The translations under genes were made by a program, and so were the position numbers. Shown here piece after piece: positions 1 through 8,998 of a DNA stretch of 64,000 bases; the stretch's first letter is position 1, and each line of letters starts with the position of its first letter. The DNA is from Acidovorax soli. Lineage in GTDB: Bacteria; Pseudomonadota; Gammaproteobacteria; Burkholderiales; Burkholderiaceae_C. The stretch is from contig NZ_FNQJ01000001.1 in assembly GCF_900107605.1 (NCBI RefSeq), forward strand, positions 1 to 64,000, in the 5' to 3' direction. The notes beneath the pieces were generated by a model that worked only from the letters and a program-made list of their open reading frames with translations, did no database searches and was not told the DNA's origin.

Positions 1-23
1 TTTTGCAGCAGGATCGACAAAAT

Positions 24-54
24 AAAAAGGGAACGTGAAACACGTTCCCTTTTT
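24..54. terminator. Bidirectional intrinsic terminator
   Basis: A perfect 14-bp stem (24-37 with 41-54) closes on a 3-nt AAA loop. It starts with five A and ends with five T, so it can act in either direction. It lies about 110 bp beyond the 3' end of the minus-strand D-amino acid dehydrogenase gene and probably ends that unit, and perhaps one entering from the left. Confidence 0.85.
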
Positions 55-167
55 ACTGCCAATCAGATCAAGCCAAGCTTAACTGACTGGCATTGGCCAT
101 CGGCCCCCTTGTTTTATGGCGGTGTGGCGCACGCGGTCGCACGCCGCCATCTCCCGCCCTTGGCCAT

Positions 168-1406
168 TCAAAAGCGCTGGATTCCGAGCCCCTCCAGGCT
201 GATATCCGGGCTGCGCTGGCCGATCAGGTCTGCCACGGCGCGGGCGCAGCCGCTGGCCAGTGCCCATCCGCCCGCGCCATGGCCGGTGTTGAGCCACAGG
301 CCCGGCACGCCGCTGGCACCCACCACGGGCGCGCCGTCGGGCAGCGTGGGGCGTGCGCCGCGCCATATCTGAAGCCCGGATGAGAGCAGGGCGCCACCGG
401 GGAACCAGTCGTTCAGGGTCCGGTAGAGCTGCTGCAGCGTGGGGGCGTGGTGTGCGGCATCCGGCGCGCCCAGTTCGGCGCCACCCGCGATGCGCACACG
501 CTGGCCCAGCCGCGTGATGCTGATCTGCAACTGACTGTCCACCACGCTGGCCACCGGCGCATGCAGGGTCTCGCGCAGCGGGGCACTGACGGAATAGCCA
601 TGCACTGCCGCCATCGGCAGGCGCGGGCCCAGGGGGCGCAGCAGGGCGGCCGATGCCATGCCGGCGCACAGCACCACGGCATCGAAGGACCGCGTGCCGC
701 TTTCGCCCTGCACCTGCACGCCCAGGGGCTGGGAAGTCAGCCGGGCCACGCGGGTGCCAAACGCAAAATGCACTCCGCCGGCCTGGGTGCCCTGGCGCAG
801 CAGTTGGGCGAAGAGTCGGCAGTTGCCGGCCTTGGCGTCGGGCAGGTGCAGCGCCCCCGCCAGCGGGGTTTCGGGGCACAGGCCGGGCTCGATCTGGCGT
901 GCGGCGTCGGCATCGATCTCGCGCAGCGCAATCCCGGCGTCGCGCAGAACCTGCAGGGTGGGTTGCCAGCGGGCCTGTTCCTGCGCGGTGCGCAGCAGGA
1001 TGAGGCGCCCCTGGCTGCTTTCAAAATCCAGCTCGTGTTGCACGGCGATGTGCTGCAGGCGCCGCTGGCTGTAGCGTGCCAGGCTTTCCAGTGTCGACAG
1101 CTGTGCGGCCGATGCGCCGCGCCGCGCTGCGCGCCGCCAGCGCCACAGCCATGCCAGGTCTGTGCCTTTGAAGCCTTCGGCCAGCCGCAGCGTGGCGCGG
1201 CGGCCCAGGAGCTTCAGAGGCGTGCCCAGGCCGGGTGTGCCCCAGGGTGTGAGCAGGTGCGGCGCCAGCAGGCCGGCGTTGGCAAAGCTGGCCTCCTCGG
1301 CGGCGGCGTTGCGTTGTTCGAAGACGGTGACCTCGTGGCCGTCATGGGCCAGCTCGTATGCGGTGGACACGCCGACAATGCCGGCGCCCACGATGGCGAT
1401 TTTCAT
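168..1406 (-). CDS. dadA: D-amino acid dehydrogenase (FAD-dependent, DadA type)
   Basis: The 412-residue product is an FAD-dependent oxidoreductase of the DAO family, closest by eye to DadA. DadA oxidises D-amino acids to 2-oxo acids and ammonia at the inner face of the membrane and passes electrons to the respiratory chain. The N-terminus shows the Rossmann GxGxxG (GAGIVG, residues 7-12) followed by an acidic strand end (VFEQR). The C-terminal part has the family's FAD-contacting Asn-Thr-Gly-His-Gly-Ala-Gly-Gly-Trp stretch. Length is close to the usual 410-435 residues. It follows a same-strand amidase after a 50-bp gap occupied by a palindromic repeat, so co-transcription is likely. The start at 1406 gives the conventional MKIAIVGAG N-terminus; no strong ribosome binding site is visible. 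A glycine or other D-amino acid oxidase role cannot be excluded. Confidence 0.85.
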   Translation of the reverse strand: MKIAIVGAGIVGVSTAYELAHDGHEVTVFEQRNAAAEEASFANAGLLAPHLLTPWGTPGLGTPLKLLGRRATLRLAEGFKGTDLAWLWRWRRAARRGASAAQLSTLESLARYSQRRLQHIAVQHELDFESSQGRLILLRTAQEQARWQPTLQVLRDAGIALREIDADAARQIEPGLCPETPLAGALHLPDAKAGNCRLFAQLLRQGTQAGGVHFAFGTRVARLTSQPLGVQVQGESGTRSFDAVVLCAGMASAALLRPLGPRLPMAAVHGYSVSAPLRETLHAPVASVVDSQLQISITRLGQRVRIAGGAELGAPDAAHHAPTLQQLYRTLNDWFPGGALLSSGLQIWRGARPTLPDGAPVVGASGVPGLWLNTGHGAGGWALASGCARAVADLIGQRSPDISLEGLGIQRF

Positions 1407-1426
1407 GAATTTGAATGTTTTTTCTC

Positions 1427-1470
1427 TAGCGCTTGATGGTAAAGCGCTGACAGCTATTATTTTTGTAGTA
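1427..1470. repeat. AGCGCT palindromic repeat, copy 1 (dadA-amidase gap)
   Basis: Inverted arms AGCGCTT (1428-1434) and AAGCGCT (1442-1448) are followed by CAGCTATTA and a T-rich end. The element fills the gap between amidase and dadA and overlaps the 3' end of the amidase: its TTA at 1457-1459 is the amidase stop codon on the minus strand. Related copies lie near 17490, 23651, 29483, 48165, 58091 and 60895. Confidence 0.6.
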
Positions 1471-2800
1471 TCTGCTCGATCTGCAGGCCCACGTTGAGTA
1501 CCGCGTCGTCGTGCAAGGCAGCGTGCCAGACCATCAGCCCGACCGGGAGTTCCCCGGCCACATGGCAGGGCAGCGACAGCGCACAGCCATCGAGCATGTT
1601 CACCACGCTGGTGTTGCGCAGCAGCAGGGCGTTGATGCGGAAGAACTCGGCATCGTGCTTGGCGCCGGGCGCCACCTCGGCGATGGGGGGCGCCACCATC
1701 GGCACCGTGGGCGAGAGCAGGGCGTCGTAGGGGGCCAGTGCGGCTTCCATGCGGGCTATCCAGTTCTGGCGGGCCTGCAGCAGATCGATGTAGTCTGCGG
1801 CCGCCATGGTGGCGCCACGCTCGATGCGGCTGCGCACCCGTGGATCGTATTGCGCCGCCTGCCGTGCCAGCAGGCGGCGGTGCCAGGCATGGCTTTCTGC
1901 CGCCGACAGGCTGCCGCCCGCCTGCATGGGCCCAAGTTCGGCCGTCAGCGGCAGGTCGATTTCTTCAATGTGGGCGCCCGCTTGGCGCAAGGTATCCAGC
2001 GTGCGGCCGAATGCCCGCGCCACTGTGGCATCCAGGTTGTCGAGGAAGGTGGTGGATGGCACGGCCAGACGCCACCAACGCAGGGGAGCGGGGCTGCGCG
2101 TGACGCGTCGCGCGGCCAGTACCTCGTGCACCACGATGGCATCGCGCACGCTGCGCGTCATGGCGCAGGCCGTATCCAGCGTGGTGGCCAATGGAATGGC
2201 GCCCGCCGTGGGAACCAGCCGGGCCGTGTTCTTGAAGCCCACGATGCCGTTGAGCGCCGCGGGAATGCGGATGGAGCCGCCTGTGTCCGAGCCCAGGCCC
2301 ACAAAGGCCGCGCCAGTAGCCACCGATACGGCCGCGCCCGAGGATGAGCCTCCGGGAATTCTCGGCGCCCCCGGCAACGCGCCAAAGCGCCCATCCCATG
2401 CTGCAGGCGTGCCGAAGTGCGGATTCACGCCGACACCCGAGAAGGCAAATTCCACCATGTTCGTGCGGCCGATGACCGTGCCGCCGGCGGAGCGCAGGCG
2501 GGCGACGGCGGGGCAATCGTGCGGCGCCGGCGCCGCGTCGGCCAGGGCCGTGGAGCCGGCGGTGGTGGGTTGGCCAGCGATGTCAAACAGGTCCTTGACC
2601 GACACGGAAAGCCCGGCCAGCGGCAGCCGGAGGGGATCGCCTTGCACCACGATGGTGCGCACCGCCTCCGGCATCAGGCGCAAGAAGGCATGGCCGCAGG
2701 CGGCAGACTGCGCCGCATCCAGGCACTGCTCCAGTTCCGCGGTGGCGGTGTGGGTGCCGTCCTGCAGGCGTTGGCGGGTGGAGGTGAGGTCAATAAGCAT
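1457..2800 (-). CDS. Amidase (amidase signature family)
   Basis: A 447-residue amidase-signature hydrolase, cleaving an amide with a Ser-cisSer-Lys triad. Visible motifs are the Lys in SVKD (about residue 69), the Gly/Ser-rich GGSSSG block (about 150-155, cis-Ser near 153) and the nucleophile Ser in DTGGSIR (about 176). The substrate cannot be read from the sequence. It is not GatA, because no gatB or gatC is nearby and the C-terminal part differs. ATG 2800 is preferred over an upstream in-frame start at 2848, because family alignment begins near [10 protein letters not shown]. Divergent from rpsB, whose -10 lies just upstream. The last codons and stop fall in a palindromic repeat, so the C-terminus may have been altered by it. 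Confidence 0.85.
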   Translation of the reverse strand: MLIDLTSTRQRLQDGTHTATAELEQCLDAAQSAACGHAFLRLMPEAVRTIVVQGDPLRLPLAGLSVSVKDLFDIAGQPTTAGSTALADAAPAPHDCPAVARLRSAGGTVIGRTNMVEFAFSGVGVNPHFGTPAAWDGRFGALPGAPRIPGGSSSGAAVSVATGAAFVGLGSDTGGSIRIPAALNGIVGFKNTARLVPTAGAIPLATTLDTACAMTRSVRDAIVVHEVLAARRVTRSPAPLRWWRLAVPSTTFLDNLDATVARAFGRTLDTLRQAGAHIEEIDLPLTAELGPMQAGGSLSAAESHAWHRRLLARQAAQYDPRVRSRIERGATMAAADYIDLLQARQNWIARMEAALAPYDALLSPTVPMVAPPIAEVAPGAKHDAEFFRINALLLRNTSVVNMLDGCALSLPCHVAGELPVGLMVWHAALHDDAVLNVGLQIEQILQK

Positions 2801-2805
2801 GGCTG

Positions 2806-2814
2806 TGCTAGAAT
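2806..2814 (+). promoter_or_regulatory. Candidate rpsB promoter (extended -10)
   Basis: TGC followed by TAGAAT (2809-2814) forms an extended -10 element. No convincing -35 is visible at 16-18 bp. Transcription would start near 2821 and give an rpsB leader of about 165 nt. Confidence 0.5.
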
Positions 2815-2913
2815 CTTTGGGTTTTGCTGAGAGCCGCGGCGCGTGCAATGCCTTCGGTGGTGTATGCGCTGCGAAGGCGGCAAAACCAATCGCAAACCAG
2901 CCCTGTCAAGGTG

Positions 2914-2945
2914 TTGCGTCTTCGTGCAGATGCACGGCGGCGCAA
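2914..2945 (+). promoter_or_regulatory. Hairpin in rpsB leader (possible S2 autoregulatory site)
   Basis: Two nested stems are visible: TTGCG (2914-2918) with CGCAA (2941-2945), and CGTGCA (2923-2928) with TGCACG (2931-2936). It sits in the leader about 40 nt before the rpsB start. rpsB mRNA leaders in proteobacteria are known targets of S2 feedback. Assignment of that role here is inference. Confidence 0.4.
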
Positions 2946-2987
2946 GTATTGGGGCTGGATTTTAGACCCAACCTTTGGAGTATTTTT

Positions 2988-3740
2988 ATGTCCGTTACCA
3001 TGCGCGAAATGCTGGAAGCCGGTGTCCACTTCGGTCACCAGACCCGCTTCTGGAACCCCAAGATGGCCCCCTACATCTTCGGCCATCGCAACAAGATTCA
3101 CATCATCAACCTGGAAAAGTCGCTGCCACTGTTCCAGGAAGCCCAGAAGTTCGCCAAGCAGCTGGCTGCCAACCGCGGCACGATCCTGATGGTCGGCACG
3201 AAGCGCCAGGCCCGTGAAATCCTGGCCACCGAAGCACAGCGCGCTGGCGTGCCTTTTGTGGACCAGCGCTGGCTGGGCGGCATGCTGACCAACTTCAAGA
3301 CCGTCAAGACCTCGATCAAGCGCCTGAAGGACATGAAGGCCCAGCTCGAAACCGGCCTCGACAGCCTGAGCAAGAAAGAGCAGCTGACGTTCAGCCGCGA
3401 AATCGCCAAGCTTGAAAAGGACATCGGCGGCATCCAGGACATGGCAGCCCTGCCCGACGCGATCTTCATCATCGACGTGGGTTTCCACAAGATCGCCGTG
3501 GCCGAAGCCAAGAAGCTGGGCATCCCGCTGATCGGCGTGGTGGATACCAACCACTCGCCCGAAGGCATCGACTACGTGATCCCCGGCAACGACGACTCGG
3601 CCAAGGCTGTGACGCTGTACGCCCGTGGCATCGCTGATGCGATCATCGAAGGCCGTGCGAACGCCGTGAACGAAGTGGCCAAGGCGGCTGCTCCTGAAGG
3701 TGGCGACGAATTCGTGGAAGTGCAAGAGTCCGCTGCCTGA
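2988..3740 (+). CDS. rpsB: 30S ribosomal protein S2
   Basis: The 250-residue protein is S2 of the small ribosomal subunit. The N-terminus [20 protein letters not shown] carries the invariant GVHFGH(Q)T motif, and the central part contains the usual [13 protein letters not shown] block. Length matches the family (about 240-250). An open frame continues far upstream, but ATG 2988 has a good ribosome binding site (GGAG at 2977-2980) and the conserved N-terminus. It leads an rpsB-tsf unit, as in most bacteria, with a terminator-like hairpin between the two genes that could set their ratio. Confidence 0.98.
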   Translation: MSVTMREMLEAGVHFGHQTRFWNPKMAPYIFGHRNKIHIINLEKSLPLFQEAQKFAKQLAANRGTILMVGTKRQAREILATEAQRAGVPFVDQRWLGGMLTNFKTVKTSIKRLKDMKAQLETGLDSLSKKEQLTFSREIAKLEKDIGGIQDMAALPDAIFIIDVGFHKIAVAEAKKLGIPLIGVVDTNHSPEGIDYVIPGNDDSAKAVTLYARGIADAIIEGRANAVNEVAKAAAPEGGDEFVEVQESAA

Positions 3741-3770
3741 AGTCCCGGCTGCGCGATGTATCGCGGATAA

Positions 3771-3802
3771 AAGCGGGGCCCCTGGTGAGCCCCCTTTTTT
3801 TT
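3771..3802 (+). terminator. Intrinsic terminator/attenuator between rpsB and tsf
   Basis: A GGGGC (3775-3779) and GCCCC (3789-3793) stem is followed by a run of eight T (3795-3802). It sits 30 bp after the rpsB stop and 45 bp before tsf. Partial readthrough is expected because tsf has no clear promoter of its own here. Confidence 0.7.
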
Positions 3803-3846
3803 AGCCCGAATCTGAACTGACTGAACTGAATACTGAAGGAATAAAG

Positions 3847-4773
3847 ATGGCTGCAATTACCGCAAGCATGGTGGCTGAACTGCGTGGCAAGACCGACGCT
3901 CCCATGATGGAATGCAAGAAGGCCCTGACCGAAGCCGACGGCGACATGGCCAAGGCCGAAGAGCTGCTGCGTGTCAAGCTCGGCACCAAGGCTGGCAAGG
4001 CTGCATCGCGCGTGACGGCTGAAGGCGTGGTCGCCAGCTACATCGACGGCACCACCGGTGCTCTGGTCGAAGTCAACAGCGAAACCGACTTCGTCTCCAA
4101 GAACGACAGCTTCATCGCCATGGCCAACGCCGCTGCCAAGCTGGTGGCACTGCACAACCCCGCCACGGTGGAAGCCCTGGGTGCACTGCCCTACGAGCAA
4201 GACAGCTTCGGCCCCACGCTGGAAGACGTGCGCAAGGGCCTGATCGGCAAGATCGGCGAGAACATGTCGTTCCGCCGCTTCAAGCGCTTCAGCGGCTCCA
4301 GCCTGGCTGCCTACCTGCACGGTTCGCGCATCGGCGTGGTCGTCGAGTTCGACGGTGACGCCACCGCTGCCAAGGACGTTGCCATGCACGTGGCCGCCAT
4401 GAAGCCCGTGGCCCTGACCAGCGCCGACGTGCCTGCCGAACTGATCGCCAAGGAGCGTTCGGTTGCCGAAGGCAAGGCCGACGAAGCCAACAAGGAGCTG
4501 GTGGCTGCCGGCAAGCCTGCGCAAAGCGCGGAAATCACCGCCAAGCGCATCGACGGCGCTGTGCAGAAGTACCTCAAGGAGGTCTCGCTGGCCGACCAGG
4601 TCTTCGTGAAGGCTGCCGACGGCAAGCAGACCGTGGCCCAGATGCTCAAGGCTGCCAGCACCAACGTGAAGGGTTTCACGCTGTATGTCGTGGGTGAAGG
4701 CATCGAGAAGAAGGTGGACGACTTCGCCGCCGAAGTGGCTGCGCAAGTGGCTGCTGCCAAGGCTGCCGCCTGA
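3847..4773 (+). CDS. tsf: Translation elongation factor Ts
   Basis: EF-Ts (308 residues) catalyses GDP release from EF-Tu in the cytoplasm. The N-terminal UBA-like helix region [20 protein letters not shown] and the following MMECKKAL motif are diagnostic. The EF-Ts core contains the [11 protein letters not shown] segment that contacts EF-Tu. ATG 3847 follows GAAGGA at 3835-3840. Downstream of rpsB past an attenuator-like hairpin and upstream of pyrH by 50 bp, the standard rpsB-tsf-pyrH-frr order. Confidence 0.98.
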   Translation: MAAITASMVAELRGKTDAPMMECKKALTEADGDMAKAEELLRVKLGTKAGKAASRVTAEGVVASYIDGTTGALVEVNSETDFVSKNDSFIAMANAAAKLVALHNPATVEALGALPYEQDSFGPTLEDVRKGLIGKIGENMSFRRFKRFSGSSLAAYLHGSRIGVVVEFDGDATAAKDVAMHVAAMKPVALTSADVPAELIAKERSVAEGKADEANKELVAAGKPAQSAEITAKRIDGAVQKYLKEVSLADQVFVKAADGKQTVAQMLKAASTNVKGFTLYVVGEGIEKKVDDFAAEVAAQVAAAKAAA

Positions 4774-4823
4774 TCGTTTCCGTTATCCCCAAAGCCCCGT
4801 TCCTATCACCGGAGAAAATCCCC

Positions 4824-5546
4824 ATGTCCCACGCTGCACCAGCCCACAAGCGCATTCTGCTCAAGCTGTCTGGTGAGGCGCTGATGGGGGATGATGCCTT
4901 CGGCATCAACCGCACCACCATCGTTCGCATGGTGGAGGAGATCGCCGAGGTCACCCGCCTGGGCGTCCAGGTGGCGGTGGTGATCGGTGGGGGCAATATT
5001 TTCCGTGGCGTCGCGGGTGGCTCGGTCGGCATGGACCGGGCCACCGCCGACTACATGGGCATGCTGGCTACCGTGATGAACGCGTTGGCTCTGGCTGACG
5101 CCATGAACAAGCAGGGCCTGGTGGCGCGTGTGATGTCTGCCATCGCCATCGAGCAGGTGGTTGAGCCCTACGTGCGCCCCAAGGCCTTGCAGTACCTCGA
5201 AGAGGGCAAGGTCGTCGTGTTTGCTGCGGGCACGGGCAATCCTTTCTTCACCACCGACACCGCCGCTGCCCTGCGCGGTGCCGAAATTGGCGCCGAGCTG
5301 GTGCTCAAGGCCACCAAGGTGGACGGCGTTTATACTGCCGACCCCCAGAAGGACCCTTCGGCCACGCGCTACACCAAGCTCAGCTTCGACGAGGCCATGT
5401 CCCGCAATCTGGGCATCATGGATGCGACCGCTTTTGCCCTGTGCCGCGACCAGAAGCTGCCGGTGAAGGTGTTCTCCATCATCAAGCATGGCGCCTTGAA
5501 GCGCGTGGTGATGGGTGAAGACGAAGGTACATTGGTTTACGCTTGA
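4824..5546 (+). CDS. pyrH: UMP kinase
   Basis: Bacterial-type UMP kinase (240 residues) of the amino-acid-kinase family makes UDP from UMP; it acts as a hexamer, with GTP activation and UTP inhibition known for the family. Visible motifs are KLSGEALMG near residue 13, GGGNIFRG near 57, and the Thr/Asp-rich nucleotide site around [15 protein letters not shown] 4824 is preceded by GGAG at 4811-4814. It precedes frr by 49 bp. Confidence 0.98.
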   Translation: MSHAAPAHKRILLKLSGEALMGDDAFGINRTTIVRMVEEIAEVTRLGVQVAVVIGGGNIFRGVAGGSVGMDRATADYMGMLATVMNALALADAMNKQGLVARVMSAIAIEQVVEPYVRPKALQYLEEGKVVVFAAGTGNPFFTTDTAAALRGAEIGAELVLKATKVDGVYTADPQKDPSATRYTKLSFDEAMSRNLGIMDATAFALCRDQKLPVKVFSIIKHGALKRVVMGEDEGTLVYA

Positions 5547-5595
5547 TCACGATGGATGGACCTGCACCGGATGCAGGTCGGCCCCAGGAGAAAAC

Positions 5596-6156
5596 ATGAC
5601 GATTGCCGACATCAAGAAGACTGCCGAAACCAAGATGGACCAGTCCATCACAGCATTCAAGAACAACCTGCAGAAGATCCGCACCGGCCGTGCCAATCCT
5701 GCGCTGCTCGACACGGTGCAGGTGGAGTACTACGGCTCCATGGTGCCCCTGAGCCAGGTGGCCAACGTGGCCCTGATCGACTCGCGCACCATCAGCGTGC
5801 AGCCCTGGGAAAAGGGCATGGGCGCCAAGATCGAAAAAGCCATCCGCGAAAGCGATCTGGGGCTGAACCCTGCGTCCATGGGCGATCTGATCCGGGTGCC
5901 CATGCCGCCCATGAGCGAAGAGCGCCGCAAGGAAATGACCAAGCTGGCGCGCAATGAAGGCGAGAGCGCCAAGATCGCCGTGCGCAACCTGCGCCGTGAC
6001 GCCAACGAATCCGTCAAGAAGCTGGTCAAGGACAAGCTGGCATCGGAAGACGACCAGAAGCGCGCCGAAGCCGAAGTGCAGAAGTTCACCGACAGGCACA
6101 TCGCCGAAATCGATGTTCTGGTAGCGGGCAAAGAACAGGAAATCATGGCGGTCTGA
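5596..6156 (+). CDS. frr: Ribosome recycling factor
   Basis: RRF (186 residues) splits the post-termination ribosome together with EF-G. The three-helix bundle contains the conserved [13 protein letters not shown] segment near residue 28 and the [16 protein letters not shown] helix near residue 110. An open frame extends upstream into pyrH, but ATG 5596 gives the family length and has AGGAG at 5586-5590. Confidence 0.98.
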   Translation: MTIADIKKTAETKMDQSITAFKNNLQKIRTGRANPALLDTVQVEYYGSMVPLSQVANVALIDSRTISVQPWEKGMGAKIEKAIRESDLGLNPASMGDLIRVPMPPMSEERRKEMTKLARNEGESAKIAVRNLRRDANESVKKLVKDKLASEDDQKRAEAEVQKFTDRHIAEIDVLVAGKEQEIMAV

Positions 6157-6186
6157 GCCGTCCATTGACGGGCCTGATCGTTCTAC

Positions 6187-6918
6187 ATGTCTGAACCAAA
6201 GGTGGTGCCACACCACATTGCCATCGTCATGGATGGCAACGGCCGCTGGGCTACACGCCGCTTCCTGCCGCGCCTGGCGGGCCACAAGCAAGGGGTTGAT
6301 TCGCTGCGCCGCTGCGCACGCGCTTGCGTGCAGCGGGGCGTGGCCGTGCTGACCGTCTTTGCGTTCTCATCCGAAAACTGGAACCGTCCGGTCGATGAGG
6401 TCTCTGGCCTCATGGAACTGTTGGCGATGGCGCTGGCGCGCGAGGTGCCGCAGCTCAAAAAAGATGGCGTTCGCCTGTACTTTGTGGGCGAGCGCGCGGG
6501 TCTGTCGCCCAAGGTGCGTGACGGTCTGGCGCAGGCGGAGGCCGCCACAGCGGAAAACACCCGCCTCGTGCTCAACGTGTGCTTCAACTACGGCGGCCGC
6601 TGGGACATCGCCCAGGCCGCTGCGTCGCTGGCCGCGCGCGGCGAGCCCATCACCGAGGCCAGCCTGAATGGCGCGATGGGCCTGGCCCATGTGCCCGACC
6701 CGGACCTGGTGATCCGCACCGGGGGCGAAATGCGGATCAGCAACTTTTTGTTGTGGCAGGCTGCATACTCCGAGTTGTTTTTCAGCGACCGGCTCTGGCC
6801 GGATTTCGACGAGTCGGCACTGGACGAGGCGATTGCCGCCTTCAGTGCACGCGAGCGCCGTTTTGGCAAAACCTCCGAACAGATCCTGACCGCGCATCCC
6901 GTCCCGGTGCTCGGCTGA
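6187..6918 (+). CDS. uppS: Undecaprenyl diphosphate synthase (cis-prenyltransferase)
   Basis: A 243-residue cis-prenyltransferase that condenses isopentenyl diphosphate onto farnesyl diphosphate to give C55-PP, the lipid carrier for peptidoglycan and O-antigen. The catalytic Asp lies in IVMDGNGRWA (about residue 16). FAFSSENWNRP and the C-terminal RTGGEMRISNFLLWQAAYSEL are the other signature blocks. It starts an isoprenoid/envelope run with cdsA and dxr. Confidence 0.97.
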   Translation: MSEPKVVPHHIAIVMDGNGRWATRRFLPRLAGHKQGVDSLRRCARACVQRGVAVLTVFAFSSENWNRPVDEVSGLMELLAMALAREVPQLKKDGVRLYFVGERAGLSPKVRDGLAQAEAATAENTRLVLNVCFNYGGRWDIAQAAASLAARGEPITEASLNGAMGLAHVPDPDLVIRTGGEMRISNFLLWQAAYSELFFSDRLWPDFDESALDEAIAAFSARERRFGKTSEQILTAHPVPVLG

Positions 6919-6927
6919 ATAGGCCCC

Positions 6928-7785
6928 ATGCTTCTACAGCGTGTCATCACCGCTCTTGTCCTGCTGGCCATTCTGCTGCCCGCGCTCTTTTATCCCTCCG
7001 CGGTGCCATTCACGCTGGTCGTGCTGGTGCTCATGGCTGCCGGCGCATGGGAGTGGGGGCGCCTGAGCGGTTTTGGCCAGGCAGGTTCGCTGGCCGTGGG
7101 CGCCGCCTGCGTTGCCCTATGTGCAGCGTCGTGGGTGCTGGGCTGGATTGATCGGCCCCTGACCGCCCTGTGGATCGTTGGTGGCGGCCTGTGGGTGCTG
7201 TGCGCTGCCTGGCTGTTGCGCGCCGGCGTGCCGGGCTGGCCCCGCATTCCTGCGGGCGTTCGGCTGGTGGCCGGGGTGCTGGCACTTTGGCTCGCCTGGC
7301 TGGCCGTGGTGCAGGCCCGCCATCTGGGCGTCAATTTTCTGCTGTCGGTGCTGGTTCTGGTGTGGGTGGCCGATATCTTTGCCTACTTTGCCGGCCGTGC
7401 CTTTGGTTTGCGTTTCACCAAGAACAAACTGGCACCTTCCATCAGTCCCGGCAAGAGCTGGGAAGGGGTGTGGGGCGGGCTGGCGGGCGTGGTCGTGCTG
7501 GCATTTGCCTGGGTTGCCGCAGATACCTACTGGCAGGCCGCAGTGCCCAGTTTTTATAGCCGCCTGGCGCAGCAGGGGGGTTGGCTGCTGGTGATTTCGG
7601 TCCTGTTCATGGTGGCCATGAGTGTGGCAGGTGACCTGGTGGAGTCGCTGATCAAGCGCAGTGCGGGTGTGAAAGACAGCAGTGGCCTGCTGCCGGGGCA
7701 TGGCGGGGTACTGGACCGCGTGGATGCCTTGTTGCCCACGCTTCCTCTGGCCCTGATGCTGACGCGCCTGACGACACCCCTATGA
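6928..7785 (+). CDS. cdsA: Phosphatidate cytidylyltransferase (CDP-diglyceride synthase)
   Basis: A multi-pass membrane enzyme of 285 residues that makes CDP-diacylglycerol from CTP and phosphatidate. Hydrophobic segments start at the N-terminus (LLQRVITALVLLAIL) and recur along the chain. The C-terminal signature is visible in GDLVESLIKRSAGVKDSSG and LPGHGGVLDRVDALL. It overlaps dxr by four bases (ATGA at 7782-7785), suggesting translational coupling. Confidence 0.96.
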   Translation: MLLQRVITALVLLAILLPALFYPSAVPFTLVVLVLMAAGAWEWGRLSGFGQAGSLAVGAACVALCAASWVLGWIDRPLTALWIVGGGLWVLCAAWLLRAGVPGWPRIPAGVRLVAGVLALWLAWLAVVQARHLGVNFLLSVLVLVWVADIFAYFAGRAFGLRFTKNKLAPSISPGKSWEGVWGGLAGVVVLAFAWVAADTYWQAAVPSFYSRLAQQGGWLLVISVLFMVAMSVAGDLVESLIKRSAGVKDSSGLLPGHGGVLDRVDALLPTLPLALMLTRLTTPL

Positions 7786-8972
7786 AACAACGACTCACTG
7801 TTCTGGGCTCTACAGGCTCTATCGGTACCAGCACGCTCGACGTGGTGGCGCGCCATCCGGATCGATTCGAGGTGTTTGCCCTCAGCGCAGCCACCCAGGT
7901 GGACCTGATGCTGGCGCAGTGCGCGCAATTCAGGCCCTGCTTTGCCGTGATGGCCAGTGCACCCCATGCCCGTTTGCTGGCGGAGAAAATCAAGGCAAAT
8001 GGGCTAAAAACGCACGTTCTTCAATCCCCTGATGCTCTTGAAATAATAGCCTCCAACGAGGAGGTGGATACGGTCATGGCGGCCATTGTCGGGTCGGCGG
8101 GGCTGGCGCCTTGTCTTGCGGCGGCCTGGGCCGGAAAGCGCCTGCTGCTGGCCAACAAGGAGGCGCTGGTCGTGGGGGGGGACGTGTTTCTGGACGCGGT
8201 GCGCGAAGGGGCGGCCACGTTGCTGCCAATCGACAGTGAGCATTCGGCCATCTTCCAGTCCTTGCCCGAAGATGCCGCCACCTGGGGCCAGCGGGTCGAG
8301 AAAATCATTCTGACCGCCTCCGGGGGGCCGTTTCGCACCCGGTCGCCCGACACGCTGCGCGATGTCACGCCGGAGCAGGCCTGCGCCCATCCCAACTGGA
8401 ACATGGGGCGCAAGATTTCGGTGGATTCGGCCACCATGATGAACAAGGCACTCGAAGTCATCGAGGCGCGCTATCTGTTTGGCCTGGCTCCGTCGCAGCT
8501 GGATGTGGTGATCCACCCCCAAAGCATCATCCACTCCATGGTGCAGTACCGGGACACTTCGGTGGTGGCGCAACTGGGCACCCCGGACATGCGTGTTCCC
8601 ATCGCGTACGGCCTGGCCTGGCCCGAGCGGGTCGAGTCGGGGGCTGCGGCGCTGAATTTCCATGCGCTTTCCGCCATGACCTTCGAGGCCATCGACGACC
8701 ATGGGCATCGTGACCGCTTTCCTGGGCTGCAGCTGGCGTGGGACGCCCTGGTGGCCCCGCAGGGCACGACGGCGGTGCTGAATGCGGCCAACGAGGTGGC
8801 CGTGGCGGCGTTTCTGGAGCGCCGCATCCGTTTCGATCAGATACACCATCTCAATCTTGCAACTTTGGAAGCGGTTGCTCCCTCCAACCCCGATTCACTC
8901 AAGGCCTTGCTGGCTCTGGATGCCCAGGCGCGCAGTGTGGCCGAGCAGGTTGTTGGCCGTCTGGCCGGCTGA
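7782..8972 (+). CDS. dxr: 1-deoxy-D-xylulose 5-phosphate reductoisomerase
   Basis: DXR (396 residues) makes 2-C-methyl-D-erythritol 4-phosphate in the MEP isoprenoid pathway, using NADPH and a divalent metal. The dinucleotide motif GSTGSIG (residues 9-15) is followed by the catalytic-domain blocks DSEHSAIFQ, MNKALEVIEARYLF and IHPQSIIHSM. It feeds the isoprenoid chain completed by uppS two genes upstream. A short A+T-rich stretch at about 7996-8050 resembles the tail of the AGCGCT repeat but is too degenerate to call. Confidence 0.98.
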   Translation: MKQRLTVLGSTGSIGTSTLDVVARHPDRFEVFALSAATQVDLMLAQCAQFRPCFAVMASAPHARLLAEKIKANGLKTHVLQSPDALEIIASNEEVDTVMAAIVGSAGLAPCLAAAWAGKRLLLANKEALVVGGDVFLDAVREGAATLLPIDSEHSAIFQSLPEDAATWGQRVEKIILTASGGPFRTRSPDTLRDVTPEQACAHPNWNMGRKISVDSATMMNKALEVIEARYLFGLAPSQLDVVIHPQSIIHSMVQYRDTSVVAQLGTPDMRVPIAYGLAWPERVESGAAALNFHALSAMTFEAIDDHGHRDRFPGLQLAWDALVAPQGTTAVLNAANEVAVAAFLERRIRFDQIHHLNLATLEAVAPSNPDSLKALLALDAQARSVAEQVVGRLAG

Positions 8973-8998
8973 ATGCGGTTGATTCACGGAGCCATTGC

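Noticed and set aside
7996-8050. Further AGCGCT repeat copy inside dxr
   Set aside because: Only the A+T-rich tail resembles the element, both GCGC arms are missing, and the DXR protein shows no extra residues here compared with E. coli DXR.
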